From: Pontibacter silvestris
Lineage (GTDB): Bacteria > Bacteroidota > Bacteroidia > Cytophagales > Hymenobacteraceae
Direction of reading: 5' to 3'
Assembly: GCF_020907275.1 (NCBI RefSeq)
Contig: NZ_JAJJWI010000006.1
Coordinates: 62,001 to 126,000, forward strand
Length of the DNA: 64,000 nucleotides
The notes beneath the pieces were generated by a model. The model did not search any database. It saw only the letters and a program-made list of their open reading frames with translations, and was not told where the DNA came from. The position numbers were made by a program, and so were the translations under genes. Positions 19,418-27,955 of this stretch are shown in pieces (positions within the stretch are counted from its first letter, which is position 1; every line of letters starts with the position of its first letter).

Positions 19418-19425
19418 CAAAGCTA
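19418..19425 (-). promoter_or_regulatory. Promoter -7 box for prs
   Basis: Minus-strand TAGCTTTG matches TAnnTTTG, about 54 nt before the prs ATG. The -33 element is not clear. Confidence 0.5.
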
Positions 19426-19490
19426 CGAACAATCCTGATACTTGGCACCAGAAAACTGGTATTTAAATAGTTACAGGCTGCTATAAAAGC

Positions 19491-19529
19491 AAAAGAGAAC
19501 AACACACTCGCCGCATGTTGTTCTCTTTT
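19491..19529 (-). terminator. Terminator after tRNA-Gln
   Basis: Perfect 14-bp stem, 19491-19504 with 19516-19529, 11-nt loop. It lies 4 nt beyond the tRNA 3' end on the leftward transcript and has a run of T on that strand. Confidence 0.85.
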
Positions 19530-19532
19530 AAG

Positions 19533-19605
19533 TTGTCCGACCAGGGCTCGAACCTGGACTCTTCTGAACCAAAATCAGACGTGTTGCCAGTTACACCATC
19601 GGACA
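19533..19605 (-). tRNA. tRNA-Gln (anticodon TTG)
   Basis: On the minus strand a full cloverleaf is seen: acceptor TGTCCGA/TCGGACA, a D arm, anticodon stem TCTGA/TCAGA with loop TTTTGGT (anticodon TTG), and a T arm containing GGTTCGAGC. The U1-A72 first pair is typical of tRNA-Gln. The discriminator is A, and CCA is not encoded. Confidence 0.95.
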
Positions 19606-19712
19606 ATCTCCCTACTAAACTTTAGAACTGTTGTTCTGTTGTCGTTTGGTGATGCAAAGATAGAGAGACGATTTTAAACTGCAAACATTTGCTGTAAAAT
19701 TTTTTTTAAAAT

Positions 19713-20310
19713 TTAATCTGAAATCTGCTCCAGAGAGGTGTCAAAGTACTTTTTAGCTACACTGATACTGTGGGAAAGGTCTCCATATATATGGCAGTTA
19801 AGGCCTGTTACATTGTCTAATTTAGTGAGATTCACCCTTTTATTTTGGGTAGCTTTTTCAACGGCAGTTTATTGCTCCAGTACTACCGACAGAACAACAC
19901 GGCTCTTACTTTCTCCAAATAAAAATTCATCTTTTCTGAATTTTTTCTCTGCCTCCACGTCAAAACCTAACTAATTTGGCATGGCTGACTAAGAAGCGAA
20001 ATATAAACTTGCTTCAGTAAGGTAGTGCGCTGGTCTTACCAGTTTCTGAGCGATTACTTCTTTTATAGTATTCTGTACTTTTTGCTATTGCTCTATTGTT
20101 ATTAAAGAACGGGGCAGGAGATAGTTTTATATTATGGTAAGAATGCAGCACTCAGAAGAGGGGGCTGCACGTGTCCTACGAGACTACTAAGGTTTCCAAC
20201 GTTCTGGAAAACCAGAGCCGTTCTGGTGTCTTTGTTATCTATTACATTCAGCATGTCTAGTAGGATTGATAAGGAATAAAGGAACCTGTCTATTTTGCCT
20301 GCCTCTACTA
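19713..20310 (-). pseudogene. purL: Decayed 3' part of purL (FGAM synthase)
   Basis: No intact frame exists, but conceptual minus-strand translation shows the C-terminal third of PurL in order. SLSILLDMLNVIDNKDTRTA corresponds to PTPTIGMLGV... of the family. Next come HSYHNIKLSPAPFFN (family YxSPAPYF), VQNTIKEVIAQKLVRPAHYL (family GLVRSAHDxS), SAMPN then a stop, then LGFDVEAEKKFRKDEFLFGE and SKSRVVLSVV. Translation ends at a TAA at 19713-19715. At least four in-frame stops and at least two frame changes are present. The intact enzyme makes formylglycinamidine ribonucleotide in purine synthesis. A functional copy is presumably elsewhere. Confidence 0.82.
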
Positions 20311-20741
20311 ATACACGAGGCGATGTTTTAGGTAGCCTTAAGTTAGGTAATTGGACAGTGCTCCGGCCAGACTACAGAAAAACGCTTAGCCCCGTAAAGT
20401 TTGTTGACGCCCTAAATTTGCTCAATAGGTTCAATTTCCTCTTTCAGAGGAACAGGGTTTGTGCTGTTTCTACTGTTGTGAGTTCTTATCTCACGTTTAT
20501 TTGGCTTAGTTGGATGGAATGCAAAACTGATAGTTAAGAATGTAAGGAGCCAATACAATTTAACATGTTTTTGCAGGAGAAAGGGTAAGAATAATGTTGC
20601 TTATATAAGTTTATTTAGAGTATTTAGTATATATCTTCTTTTATAATAGATATATGTTTTTTTCTGGTAATATGGTGTCACAAGCTAGGTTTCTTTTCGT
20701 AAAGAATTCAGCATTACCTATTTTTATTACCGGGTTTCAAT
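20311..20741. other. Degenerate intergenic DNA with a possible exported-protein relic
   Basis: No intact gene is seen. On the minus strand around 20345-20605 an open stretch reads KLYWLLTFLTISFAF (signal-peptide-like), then STNPVPLKEEIEPIEQI, a stop, and GVNKLYGAKRFSVVWPEHCP, interrupted by further stops. I do not recognise the family. An 80-codon plus-strand frame at 20295-20537 lies antisense to this and looks spurious. From 20600 the DNA is very AT-rich, with runs such as TATATATC. Confidence 0.45.
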
Positions 20742-20963
20742 ATGACTATAAATCCTGATATCGTTATTACTACTTGTGGAAAAGAGCTTGATCTTCGCCA
20801 TACAGAGCTTGTAATTGAGCGTTCTAACCCGCTTTTTAGCTACAACATCCATAAGCTTAAGTCCGGTGAGTATATCATCGCAGAGAAGTTTTATGCTAAT
20901 CCCTTTAACAACAGGTACATCTTGTTGAATGATGAGCAGATCGAGGAACTAAAGAACCTGTGA
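20742..20963 (+). CDS. Small hypothetical protein
   Basis: 73-aa open frame with a credible composition: MTINPDIVITTCGKELDLRH, then ERSNPLFSYNIHKLKSGEYI, ending LLNDEQIEELKNL. It has no signal peptide or membrane helix and no recognised domain. It lies alone between decayed DNA and atpD and is preceded by a very AT-rich upstream region. The balanced residue use and lack of rare runs favour a real gene over chance, but conservation would have to decide. Confidence 0.5.
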   Translation: MTINPDIVITTCGKELDLRHTELVIERSNPLFSYNIHKLKSGEYIIAEKFYANPFNNRYILLNDEQIEELKNL

Positions 20964-21196
20964 TAGTTGTCTGTTCTTCAATTCTTAATTCTAGATTATT
21001 ACTGACTGTCCTAAAAGTAAGTGTAGAACATTTGTGCTTAAGCGGTTCATAAACCTGTACTTTATGCTACATATGTAAGGCTCATGGTTTGGACTATAAT
21101 TAATGCTTAAGCGAATAAGCCTTAAACTATTATTGATTAATACTAAAGAAGGCAAAAGTTTTCTTTGGGTTGTATGGTTTTACAAGATTTATACCT

Positions 21197-22771
<1,575 letters not shown>

Positions 22772-22777
22772 ATTTTA

Positions 22778-22856
22778 TAGTTAAAAGTTAAGAGTTAAAA
22801 GTTCTGAGTTGTGTTCGCCAATTCTTTTTTAACTCTTAACTCTAAACTCTTAACTA
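22778..22856. repeat. AT-rich imperfect palindrome inside the atpD-atpC gap
   Basis: Arms 22778-22803 and 22831-22856 are about 26 nt each and pair with a few mismatches (TTAAGAGTTAAAAGTT-type sequence). It fills nearly the whole 91-nt gap. AT-rich intergenic palindromes also occur at 30743-30824 and about 53475-53578. Confidence 0.7.
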
Positions 22857-22862
22857 CTAAAG

Positions 22863-23108
22863 ATGTATTTAGAAATAATCACACCTGATAACAAGGTTTT
22901 TGCCGGTGAGGTGGAGACCGCACAGTTTCCTGGAGCAAATGGCTCTTTCGAAGTGCTGAACTCGCACGCGCCACTCATCAGCACGATGGAAAAAGGCACT
23001 ATCCGTATCACTACTAATAAAGGGCAGGAGTTCTTTACTGTAGATGGTGGTGTGGTAGAAGTACTGAACAATAAAATTATTGTGCTTGCTGAGTCTGTAA
23101 TCGTGTAA
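22863..23108 (+). CDS. atpC: F1F0 ATP synthase subunit epsilon
   Basis: 81-aa short form of the epsilon subunit, containing only the N-terminal beta-sandwich domain: MYLEIITPDNKVFAGEVETA, then PGANGSFEVLNSHAPLIST and FFTVDGGVVEVLNNKIIVLAE. The C-terminal helical hairpin that inhibits ATP hydrolysis in E. coli is absent, as is usual in Bacteroidota. It couples the central stalk to the c-ring and follows atpD with a 91-nt gap. Confidence 0.95.
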   Translation: MYLEIITPDNKVFAGEVETAQFPGANGSFEVLNSHAPLISTMEKGTIRITTNKGQEFFTVDGGVVEVLNNKIIVLAESVIV

Positions 23109-23121
23109 AGAAATAAAGTAC

Positions 23122-23172
23122 TACATAAAAAAAGCCTTCTGTTTTTTATAAGCAGAAGGCTTTTTTTATGTA
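23122..23172 (+). terminator. Terminator after atpC
   Basis: Arms 23122-23141 and 23153-23172 are a perfect 20-bp stem with an 11-nt loop and a run of seven T. Confidence 0.92.
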
Positions 23173-23257
23173 ACTGTCACATTTAATTGGTTGGTAAATT
23201 CTACCGTTTTAAGCGGTAAAGCAGAGAAGGGGAGAAATAATTGTTTATTGATTGTTT

Positions 23258-23288
23258 AAATTTTAGGTTTTGGTCTATAATGTATGAT
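23258..23288. repeat. Left target duplication plus left IS1 inverted repeat
   Basis: AAATTTTA (23258-23265) is repeated at 24039-24046. The adjoining 23266-23288 is the left terminal repeat (GGTTTTGGTCTATAATG...), which matches the reverse complement of 24016-24038 at 20 of 23 positions. Confidence 0.9.
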
Positions 23289-24038
23289 GGTTTCGGTAAT
23301 AGAATATTAGCTTCATGGCACTGTAATGATTCTGCTCTTTTTTAGAGAAGCAGGCTGTTTTTCTGACTAGTCTTCTGTTTCTTATTCTCAGGCACAGGTT
23401 CACCCCCTCGATGTTCCTGGTGTAAGTCTTTCCCACAGGTGCTTTTCGACTGGCAGCACTTTGCCGAAGGCGGGCCAGTCATCAGTGCACAGCCAGCCAA
23501 TATCGAGCGCCTGGAGCTGCCGGTAAAGCCTTCTGACAGTTTGTTGGCTGCGGTTCCCCCAGCTCCATGCCAGCACCTCGTCGGTTTCTGGAGCATAGGC
23601 GTAGAAAAGCCATCTCTTGCGCTTCTTGCGTTGACCGACAAAGGTCCACACCTCGTCTATCTGCACAGAGGAGTAGCTTTTGAGGCGGTGCTTGAAATGG
23701 CATTGGGCAGCCTGCTGGTTTAGCCACCTGAGCACCGTCTGCCGGTGCACGCCCGTCACCTTTTCAATGTCGCGGATGCCGGAGTTGCGCACCAGCATGT
23801 GCAACACCAGCCGCTTTACCTCAGGTCGGCAGCCTGCCTTCTGGTAGGCGTACTGGAACTGTTTGCCGCAGCCTCGGTACAGAAAGTTCTGCCTGCCCGT
23901 GCGCTTTCCCCCGTTTTTGACTACCTTCATACTGTGGCAGTAGGGGCAGTTTACCTGGATAGTTATCTCGCACATAACTTCCTATGAATACCCTTGCTGC
24001 CATACTTATTCCAATATCATACATTCTAGACCACAGCC
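23266..24038 (-). mobile_element. Complete IS1-family insertion sequence (773 bp)
   Basis: Boundaries are set by 23-bp terminal inverted repeats (23266-23288 and 24016-24038, 20 of 23 matching, beginning GG) and an 8-bp direct target repeat AAATTTTA on each side (23258-23265 and 24039-24046). The size (about 770 bp) and 8-bp duplication are typical of IS1 elements. It carries one transposase frame on the minus strand, broken by a frameshift, so it is unlikely to move by itself. The intact target repeats suggest a fairly recent insertion. It lies between the atpC terminator and the promoter of the trans-sulfuration enzyme gene. Confidence 0.93.
23275..23975 (-). pseudogene. Frameshifted IS1-family transposase
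   Basis: ATG 23975 opens a 191-aa frame with a zinc-finger N-terminus (NCPYCHSM...YRGCGKQF), a helix-turn-helix (GIRDIEKVTGVHRQTVLRWL) and the DDE nuclease domain (VQIDEVW near residue 106, CTDDWPAF near 166). After KHL (near 23437) the frame runs to an early TGA at 23400. One base further on, the second frame continues VGKTYTRNIEGVNLCLR, then NRRLVRKTACFSKK, with a stop at 23275-23277. The break therefore removes the catalytic Glu in NIEG. The most economical reading is one lost base in CTG-GTG. A programmed frameshift at this site would be unusual for single-frame Bacteroidota IS1 elements. Confidence 0.88.
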
Positions 24039-24046
24039 AAATTTTA
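24016..24046. repeat. Right IS1 inverted repeat plus right target duplication
   Basis: 24016-24038 is the right terminal repeat; 24039-24046 is the second copy of AAATTTTA. Both support an exact transposition boundary. Confidence 0.9.
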
Positions 24047-24102
24047 TTTGTTGTATCCGCTGAAATAAAACTAAAGACGAGTGTGAAAATAGCAGGTTTT
24101 TC

Positions 24103-24110
24103 TATTTTTG
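24103..24110 (+). promoter_or_regulatory. Promoter -7 box for the trans-sulfuration gene
   Basis: TATTTTTG matches TAnnTTTG. Transcription would begin near 24117, which makes the GTG at 24146 the sensible start and excludes the open frame's first ATG at 23984 inside the IS1 right end. Confidence 0.6.
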
Positions 24111-24145
24111 TAGAGACCTCACATTTTAAACCAAAACTCATAGTA

Positions 24146-25279
24146 GTGGATATCAAGCCAAAAATTACGCCTATATACCAGACTTCCGTTTTCAACTTCG
24201 AAGACCTGAATGAACTGGAACTGTATTTTGAACAACCAGGACAAAGCTATATGTACACCCGCTATGGCAATCCTAATTCTGACGAACTGGCACAGGAAGT
24301 AAATAAGTTGGAACAAGGAGCTGGGGCTGTGGTTACTTCATCGGGCATGTCGGCTATTTTAGCTGCTATACTAGGGTTCTGCAAAGCTGGGGATCATATT
24401 TTATGTGCTGAGGAGGTATATGGAGGGTCGTCTGCTTTGATAAGGCAAGAGCTAACACGAATGGGAATAGAAGTGAGTTTTTTGCCTGCCTCTGATACCT
24501 ATTCTTTACATGAGTATGTGCAGCCTAATACACGTATGATGCTGGCTGAGACAATCAGCAATCCTTTGGTGCAGGTACTGGATGTAAGGCGTCTGGCACA
24601 GGAGACAAAGAAGCAAGGCATTAAGTTGATAGTTGATAACACATTTGCATCGCCGATACTGACTAAGCCACTGTTGTTAGGTGCCGACATAGTGGTACAT
24701 AGTGTAACGAAATACCTCTCCGGTCATAGTGATGTAACAGCAGGAGTGGTTATATGCGAAGAGGCTGAAGATGCACAGCGTGTATTGAAAGTTATGATGA
24801 CCTATGGCTTAAATTTAAGCCCATTCGACAGTTGGCTGGCAGTAAGAGGACTTAAAACAATTTGGATACGTATGCGGCAGCATTGCTCAAATGCTTTGAC
24901 TATAGCCGCTTATTTACAGGGGCATCCAAAAGTAGAACAGGTTTGGTACCCGGGCTTAGAGCAACATCCACAACATGAGTTGGCTAAAGAGCAAGGAGAA
25001 GGCTTGTTCGGGGGAATGCTTTCTTTCCGGTTAAAAGATGATACAGAGGAAGCTGTTAACAAGTTTATGAGGGCACTGGAACATATTCCTTTTGCTCCGT
25101 CGCTGGCTGGAGTTAATACTTCCATTTCTCATCCGCTTCGTACCTCTCATAGATCTCTTTCTTCGGAGCAGCAACAGAATATGGGAATAACAATTGGCGT
25201 AATAAGGCTATCTGTCGGGATAGAAGAACCTGAAGAGCTTATAGCTGAGTTGGAAGCAGCGCTGGATAACATTAATTAA
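24146..25279 (+). CDS. Trans-sulfuration family PLP enzyme (cystathionine gamma-synthase/lyase type)
   Basis: 377-aa cytoplasmic PLP enzyme of the Cys/Met metabolism family. The start is taken as GTG 24146 (VDIKPKITPIYQTS); the frame is open back to 23984, but that stretch overlaps the IS1 end and lies upstream of the promoter box. Motifs: YTRYGNPN near residue 35 (PLP phosphate contact), TSSGMSAILAAILGFCKAGD, DNTFASP, the PLP lysine in HSVTKYLSGHSDVTAG near residue 190, and the C-terminal RLSVGIEEPEELI. It could be cystathionine gamma-synthase, cystathionine lyase or methionine gamma-lyase; motifs do not separate these. The gene is monocistronic with a strong terminator. Confidence 0.88.
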   Translation: MDIKPKITPIYQTSVFNFEDLNELELYFEQPGQSYMYTRYGNPNSDELAQEVNKLEQGAGAVVTSSGMSAILAAILGFCKAGDHILCAEEVYGGSSALIRQELTRMGIEVSFLPASDTYSLHEYVQPNTRMMLAETISNPLVQVLDVRRLAQETKKQGIKLIVDNTFASPILTKPLLLGADIVVHSVTKYLSGHSDVTAGVVICEEAEDAQRVLKVMMTYGLNLSPFDSWLAVRGLKTIWIRMRQHCSNALTIAAYLQGHPKVEQVWYPGLEQHPQHELAKEQGEGLFGGMLSFRLKDDTEEAVNKFMRALEHIPFAPSLAGVNTSISHPLRTSHRSLSSEQQQNMGITIGVIRLSVGIEEPEELIAELEAALDNIN

Positions 25280-25289
25280 TAATGTATAT

Positions 25290-25347
25290 AAGCAGTCTGA
25301 ACAGGAAGAGGCAGTCTTGAGAGCGCTTCTTCCTGTTCAGACTGCTT
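25290..25347. terminator. Terminator hairpin, at least 20-bp stem
   Basis: Arms 25290-25309 and 25328-25347 pair perfectly. It is shared between the trans-sulfuration gene and the convergent aminotransferase gene. Confidence 0.85.
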
Positions 25348-25389
25348 CAGTTTCAAAGGCATTATAGCAGTAATGCCAAGAAGAAGCAC

Positions 25390-26529
25390 CTATACTTCAA
25401 ATTGCCGCTTCAGTGCTTTTACTACTTTGTCAAGCTCTTCCTCTGATAAGTTACTGCTGCTGGGCAGGCACAGGCCTCTGTTGAAAAGCTTTTCACTAAG
25501 ACCATCACCATAGTACAAACTATCTTTGAAGAGAGGTTGCAGGTGCATTGGTTTCCAGAGGAGGCGGGTTTCTATATTTTCCTTTTCTAGTGTTTGCCTC
25601 ACTTCCTCAGGGCTTACCTTAAGGTCTTCCGATAACAACACAGTGGTAAGCCAGCGGTTGGAGAAGCAACCTTTGGGTTCGGGCTTAAAAATGATGCCTT
25701 CAATGTCTTGTAACTTTTCTCTATAGTAATTGTAAATTTCTCTGCGTTGTTTTACGCGTGTTTCCAGTACCTCTATTTGCCCACGCCCAATGCCTGCGCT
25801 TATATTGCTGATGCGGTAGTTATAGCCAAGTTGTGAATGCTGGTAATGTGTAGCCTGATCTTTTGCCTGCGTAGCCAGGAACAGGGCTTGTTCTGCTATG
25901 TTTTTATCTGCCGTTACTAAAGCGCCGCCTCCTGAAGTGGTGACAATCTTATTCCCATTGAAAGAAAAAACACCAGCCTGTCCCAGCGTTCCCACCTGAT
26001 GTCCCCCGTAACGAGAACCTAGTGCTTCTGCGGCATCCTCAATAACAGGTATTTCAAACTCATTCGCTATTTCAATGAGTTCCTTCAGCTTGGCTGGCAT
26101 ACCATACAAGTGAACCAGTAGGAGGCAGGATGGCTTCTTCCCCTTCTTGAGCCGATTTTCAATAGCCTCTCTCAAAGCTGTTGGGCTCATATTCCAGGTG
26201 TCAGGCTCACTGTCTACAAAAAGAGGTGTGGCACCTATATATAATATAGGGTTAGGAGTAGCTACAAAAGTAAAAGTAGAACACAATACTTCGTCCCCGG
26301 CTTTAACACCTACTACACGTAAGGCTACATGTATGGCGGCTGTTCCAGAGTTAAGCGCTACTGCATGGCGGGCATTTGTATGCTGGCAGATATCATGCTC
26401 AAAGCCTTGGATATTAGGGCCTACCGTAGTGACCCAATTGTCTTCTATTGCCTTTTGTACATAATTCTTCTCGTGGCCTCCCATGTGAGGCGCAGACAAA
26501 AATATTCTTCCTGGACTATAGTTGGTCAT
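25390..26529 (-). CDS. DegT/DnrJ/EryC1/StrS aminotransferase (PglE-like)
   Basis: 379-aa PLP enzyme of the sugar-aminotransferase family. It would put an amino group on a UDP-4-keto-sugar, as PglE does in di-N-acetylbacillosamine synthesis. Motifs: NSGTAAIHVALRVVGV near residue 60, DEVLCSTFTFVATPNPILYI, EDAAEALGSRY near residue 165, and the PLP lysine in SFNGNKIVTTSGGGALVT near residue 190. The N-terminal MGGHEKNYVQKAIEDNWV is typical of the LegC/PglE subgroup. It is the last gene of a three-gene operon and overlaps the acetyltransferase gene by 14 bp, implying coupled translation. Confidence 0.9.
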   Translation of the reverse strand: MTNYSPGRIFLSAPHMGGHEKNYVQKAIEDNWVTTVGPNIQGFEHDICQHTNARHAVALNSGTAAIHVALRVVGVKAGDEVLCSTFTFVATPNPILYIGATPLFVDSEPDTWNMSPTALREAIENRLKKGKKPSCLLLVHLYGMPAKLKELIEIANEFEIPVIEDAAEALGSRYGGHQVGTLGQAGVFSFNGNKIVTTSGGGALVTADKNIAEQALFLATQAKDQATHYQHSQLGYNYRISNISAGIGRGQIEVLETRVKQRREIYNYYREKLQDIEGIIFKPEPKGCFSNRWLTTVLLSEDLKVSPEEVRQTLEKENIETRLLWKPMHLQPLFKDSLYYGDGLSEKLFNRGLCLPSSSNLSEEELDKVVKALKRQFEV

Positions 26530-27172
26530 GCTTTATGATTTTTGCAGGCACACCGACAGCTGTGCACCTGTTTGGTAAGTTCTTTGTTACGACTGACCCG
26601 GCTCCCACAATAGCGCCAGTGCCAATGGTTATTCCCTGTAGCACTGTTGCATTAGCACCCATAAATACTTGATCTTCAAGTATAGTGTTACCACCTAAAT
26701 TTGTACCGGGCATCAATGATGAAAAATTACCAATAACGGCATCATGGCCTACGGTGCAATTCAGGTATATCAGTACATGTTTTCCTGTTTTGATATTTGT
26801 TGTCAGCACTGCTCCTTGTAGTACTACTGTACCTTCCGCTATGGAGATATGTTGGTAAGGCTTTAGTGCTGCAGTTGGATGTACGAGTACTGGAAAATGT
26901 AACTTTGGATTCTGAAGACGATTCACCAATTGGGCCTTTATATGAGGAGAACCCAGCGCAACAGTAACATATAGTTCTGAAGTAGTACAGGATAAATCAT
27001 TAATGGTGCCCAGGCATGGAAAGCCATTAATTAACTGGCCCTGTAGTTCTGTGTTATCATCATAAAAGCCTTTTATATCCCAAACTGGAGTTACTTCGTT
27101 TATTTGGTGTAGCAGCACCAGTATTTCTTTTCCAAGGCCACCGGCTCCGACTATAGCAATAGGCTTTAGCAT
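26516..27172 (-). CDS. Sugar O/N-acetyltransferase, left-handed beta-helix (PglD/NeuD-like)
   Basis: 218-aa trimeric acyltransferase. It has an N-terminal Rossmann-like UDP-sugar-binding part (PIAIVGAGGLGKEILVLL, residues 4-21) and a C-terminal left-handed beta-helix of hexapeptide repeats from about residue 110. The probable catalytic His is in CTVGHDAVIG. By analogy with PglD it would acetylate the 4-amino group made by the neighbouring aminotransferase. It overlaps pglC-like and aminotransferase genes by 7 and 14 bp. A sialic-acid (NeuD) role is an alternative, but no sialic acid genes are present here. Confidence 0.9.
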   Translation of the reverse strand: MLKPIAIVGAGGLGKEILVLLHQINEVTPVWDIKGFYDDNTELQGQLINGFPCLGTINDLSCTTSELYVTVALGSPHIKAQLVNRLQNPKLHFPVLVHPTAALKPYQHISIAEGTVVLQGAVLTTNIKTGKHVLIYLNCTVGHDAVIGNFSSLMPGTNLGGNTILEDQVFMGANATVLQGITIGTGAIVGAGSVVTKNLPNRCTAVGVPAKIIKHDQL

Positions 27173-27795
27173 GAGAGGGAAGGGCTGGAGGTTCGGCTGC
27201 CTGTAAAAGGAGCTACAGTGGCCTGGCCAGGTGCATTAATGTGTTTAGGGCGGAGAAGGTTTATCGCCGTCCTAAACAGAATAAGCAAATCTGTTTTGAA
27301 GGACAAATTTCTTACATACCAAATATCATAGCTGAACTTCTGTTCCCAACTGATACCATTACGGCCATTCACTTGTGCCCAACCTGTTATGCCCGGTTTT
27401 ACATGGTGCCGCTGCGCCTGTTCTTTTGTATAAAGCGGGAGGTACTCCGTGAGTAGGGGGCGTGGCCCTACTATACTTAGCTCTCCGCGAAGAACATTGT
27501 AAAGCTGAGGTAGCTCATCGAGCGAAAACTTTCGAATAATTTTCCCTGTAACAGTAAGGCGTTCAGCATCAGGTAGTAGAGTGCCGTCTTCTTTACAGCA
27601 ATCTGTCATGGATTTTAACTTGTATATATAAAAAGGTGTCCCATACAGGCCTGGTCTTTTTTGCCTGAAGAACACATTGCCACCATAAATTACATACAAG
27701 AAAGGGTACAGCAGTAAAAATAGCGGCAGGCTTAATAGCAGCAGTACTGTAGCTACTACAATATCTAATAACCGCTTACCATACTTTTTGTACAT
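27166..27795 (-). CDS. Bacterial sugar transferase (PglC-like initiating phosphoglycosyltransferase)
   Basis: 209-aa monotopic membrane enzyme that moves a phospho-sugar from a UDP-sugar to undecaprenyl phosphate, beginning a glycan. It shows an N-terminal re-entrant hydrophobic helix (LLDIVVATVLLLLSLPLFLL), the basic stretch FFRQKRPGLYG, KSMTD, the catalytic Asp-Glu pair in SLDELPQLYNVLRGELSIVG, PRPLL, and PGITGWAQVNGRN near residue 135. It is the first gene of the operon with the acetyltransferase and aminotransferase; together they look like a module for an acetylated amino-sugar glycan. The 4,6-dehydratase and further glycosyltransferases are not in this window. Confidence 0.93.
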   Translation of the reverse strand: MYKKYGKRLLDIVVATVLLLLSLPLFLLLYPFLYVIYGGNVFFRQKRPGLYGTPFYIYKLKSMTDCCKEDGTLLPDAERLTVTGKIIRKFSLDELPQLYNVLRGELSIVGPRPLLTEYLPLYTKEQAQRHHVKPGITGWAQVNGRNGISWEQKFSYDIWYVRNLSFKTDLLILFRTAINLLRPKHINAPGQATVAPFTGSRTSSPSLSC

Positions 27796-27955
27796 AGGAA
27801 AGTGCTTCTTTTATTAGTTAGGTCTTCAATATACAATAATCACCTATACCGCAACAGCTGTAGTACGTACAAAATTCAGATTTGGCACAGGCTGCATCTG
27901 CCATGTCGGTACAAATTTATAGATTGCAGTATAATTAAGAAGTAAACGTAAGCTG

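Noticed and set aside
20295..20537. Plus-strand frame of 80 codons in the decayed region
   Set aside because: The minus strand carries the relic reading in this stretch, and the plus frame has no recognisable start context or domain.
23984..24145. Long N-terminal extension of the trans-sulfuration enzyme
   Set aside because: It begins inside the IS1 right end, precedes the promoter box, and does not resemble the family's N-terminus.
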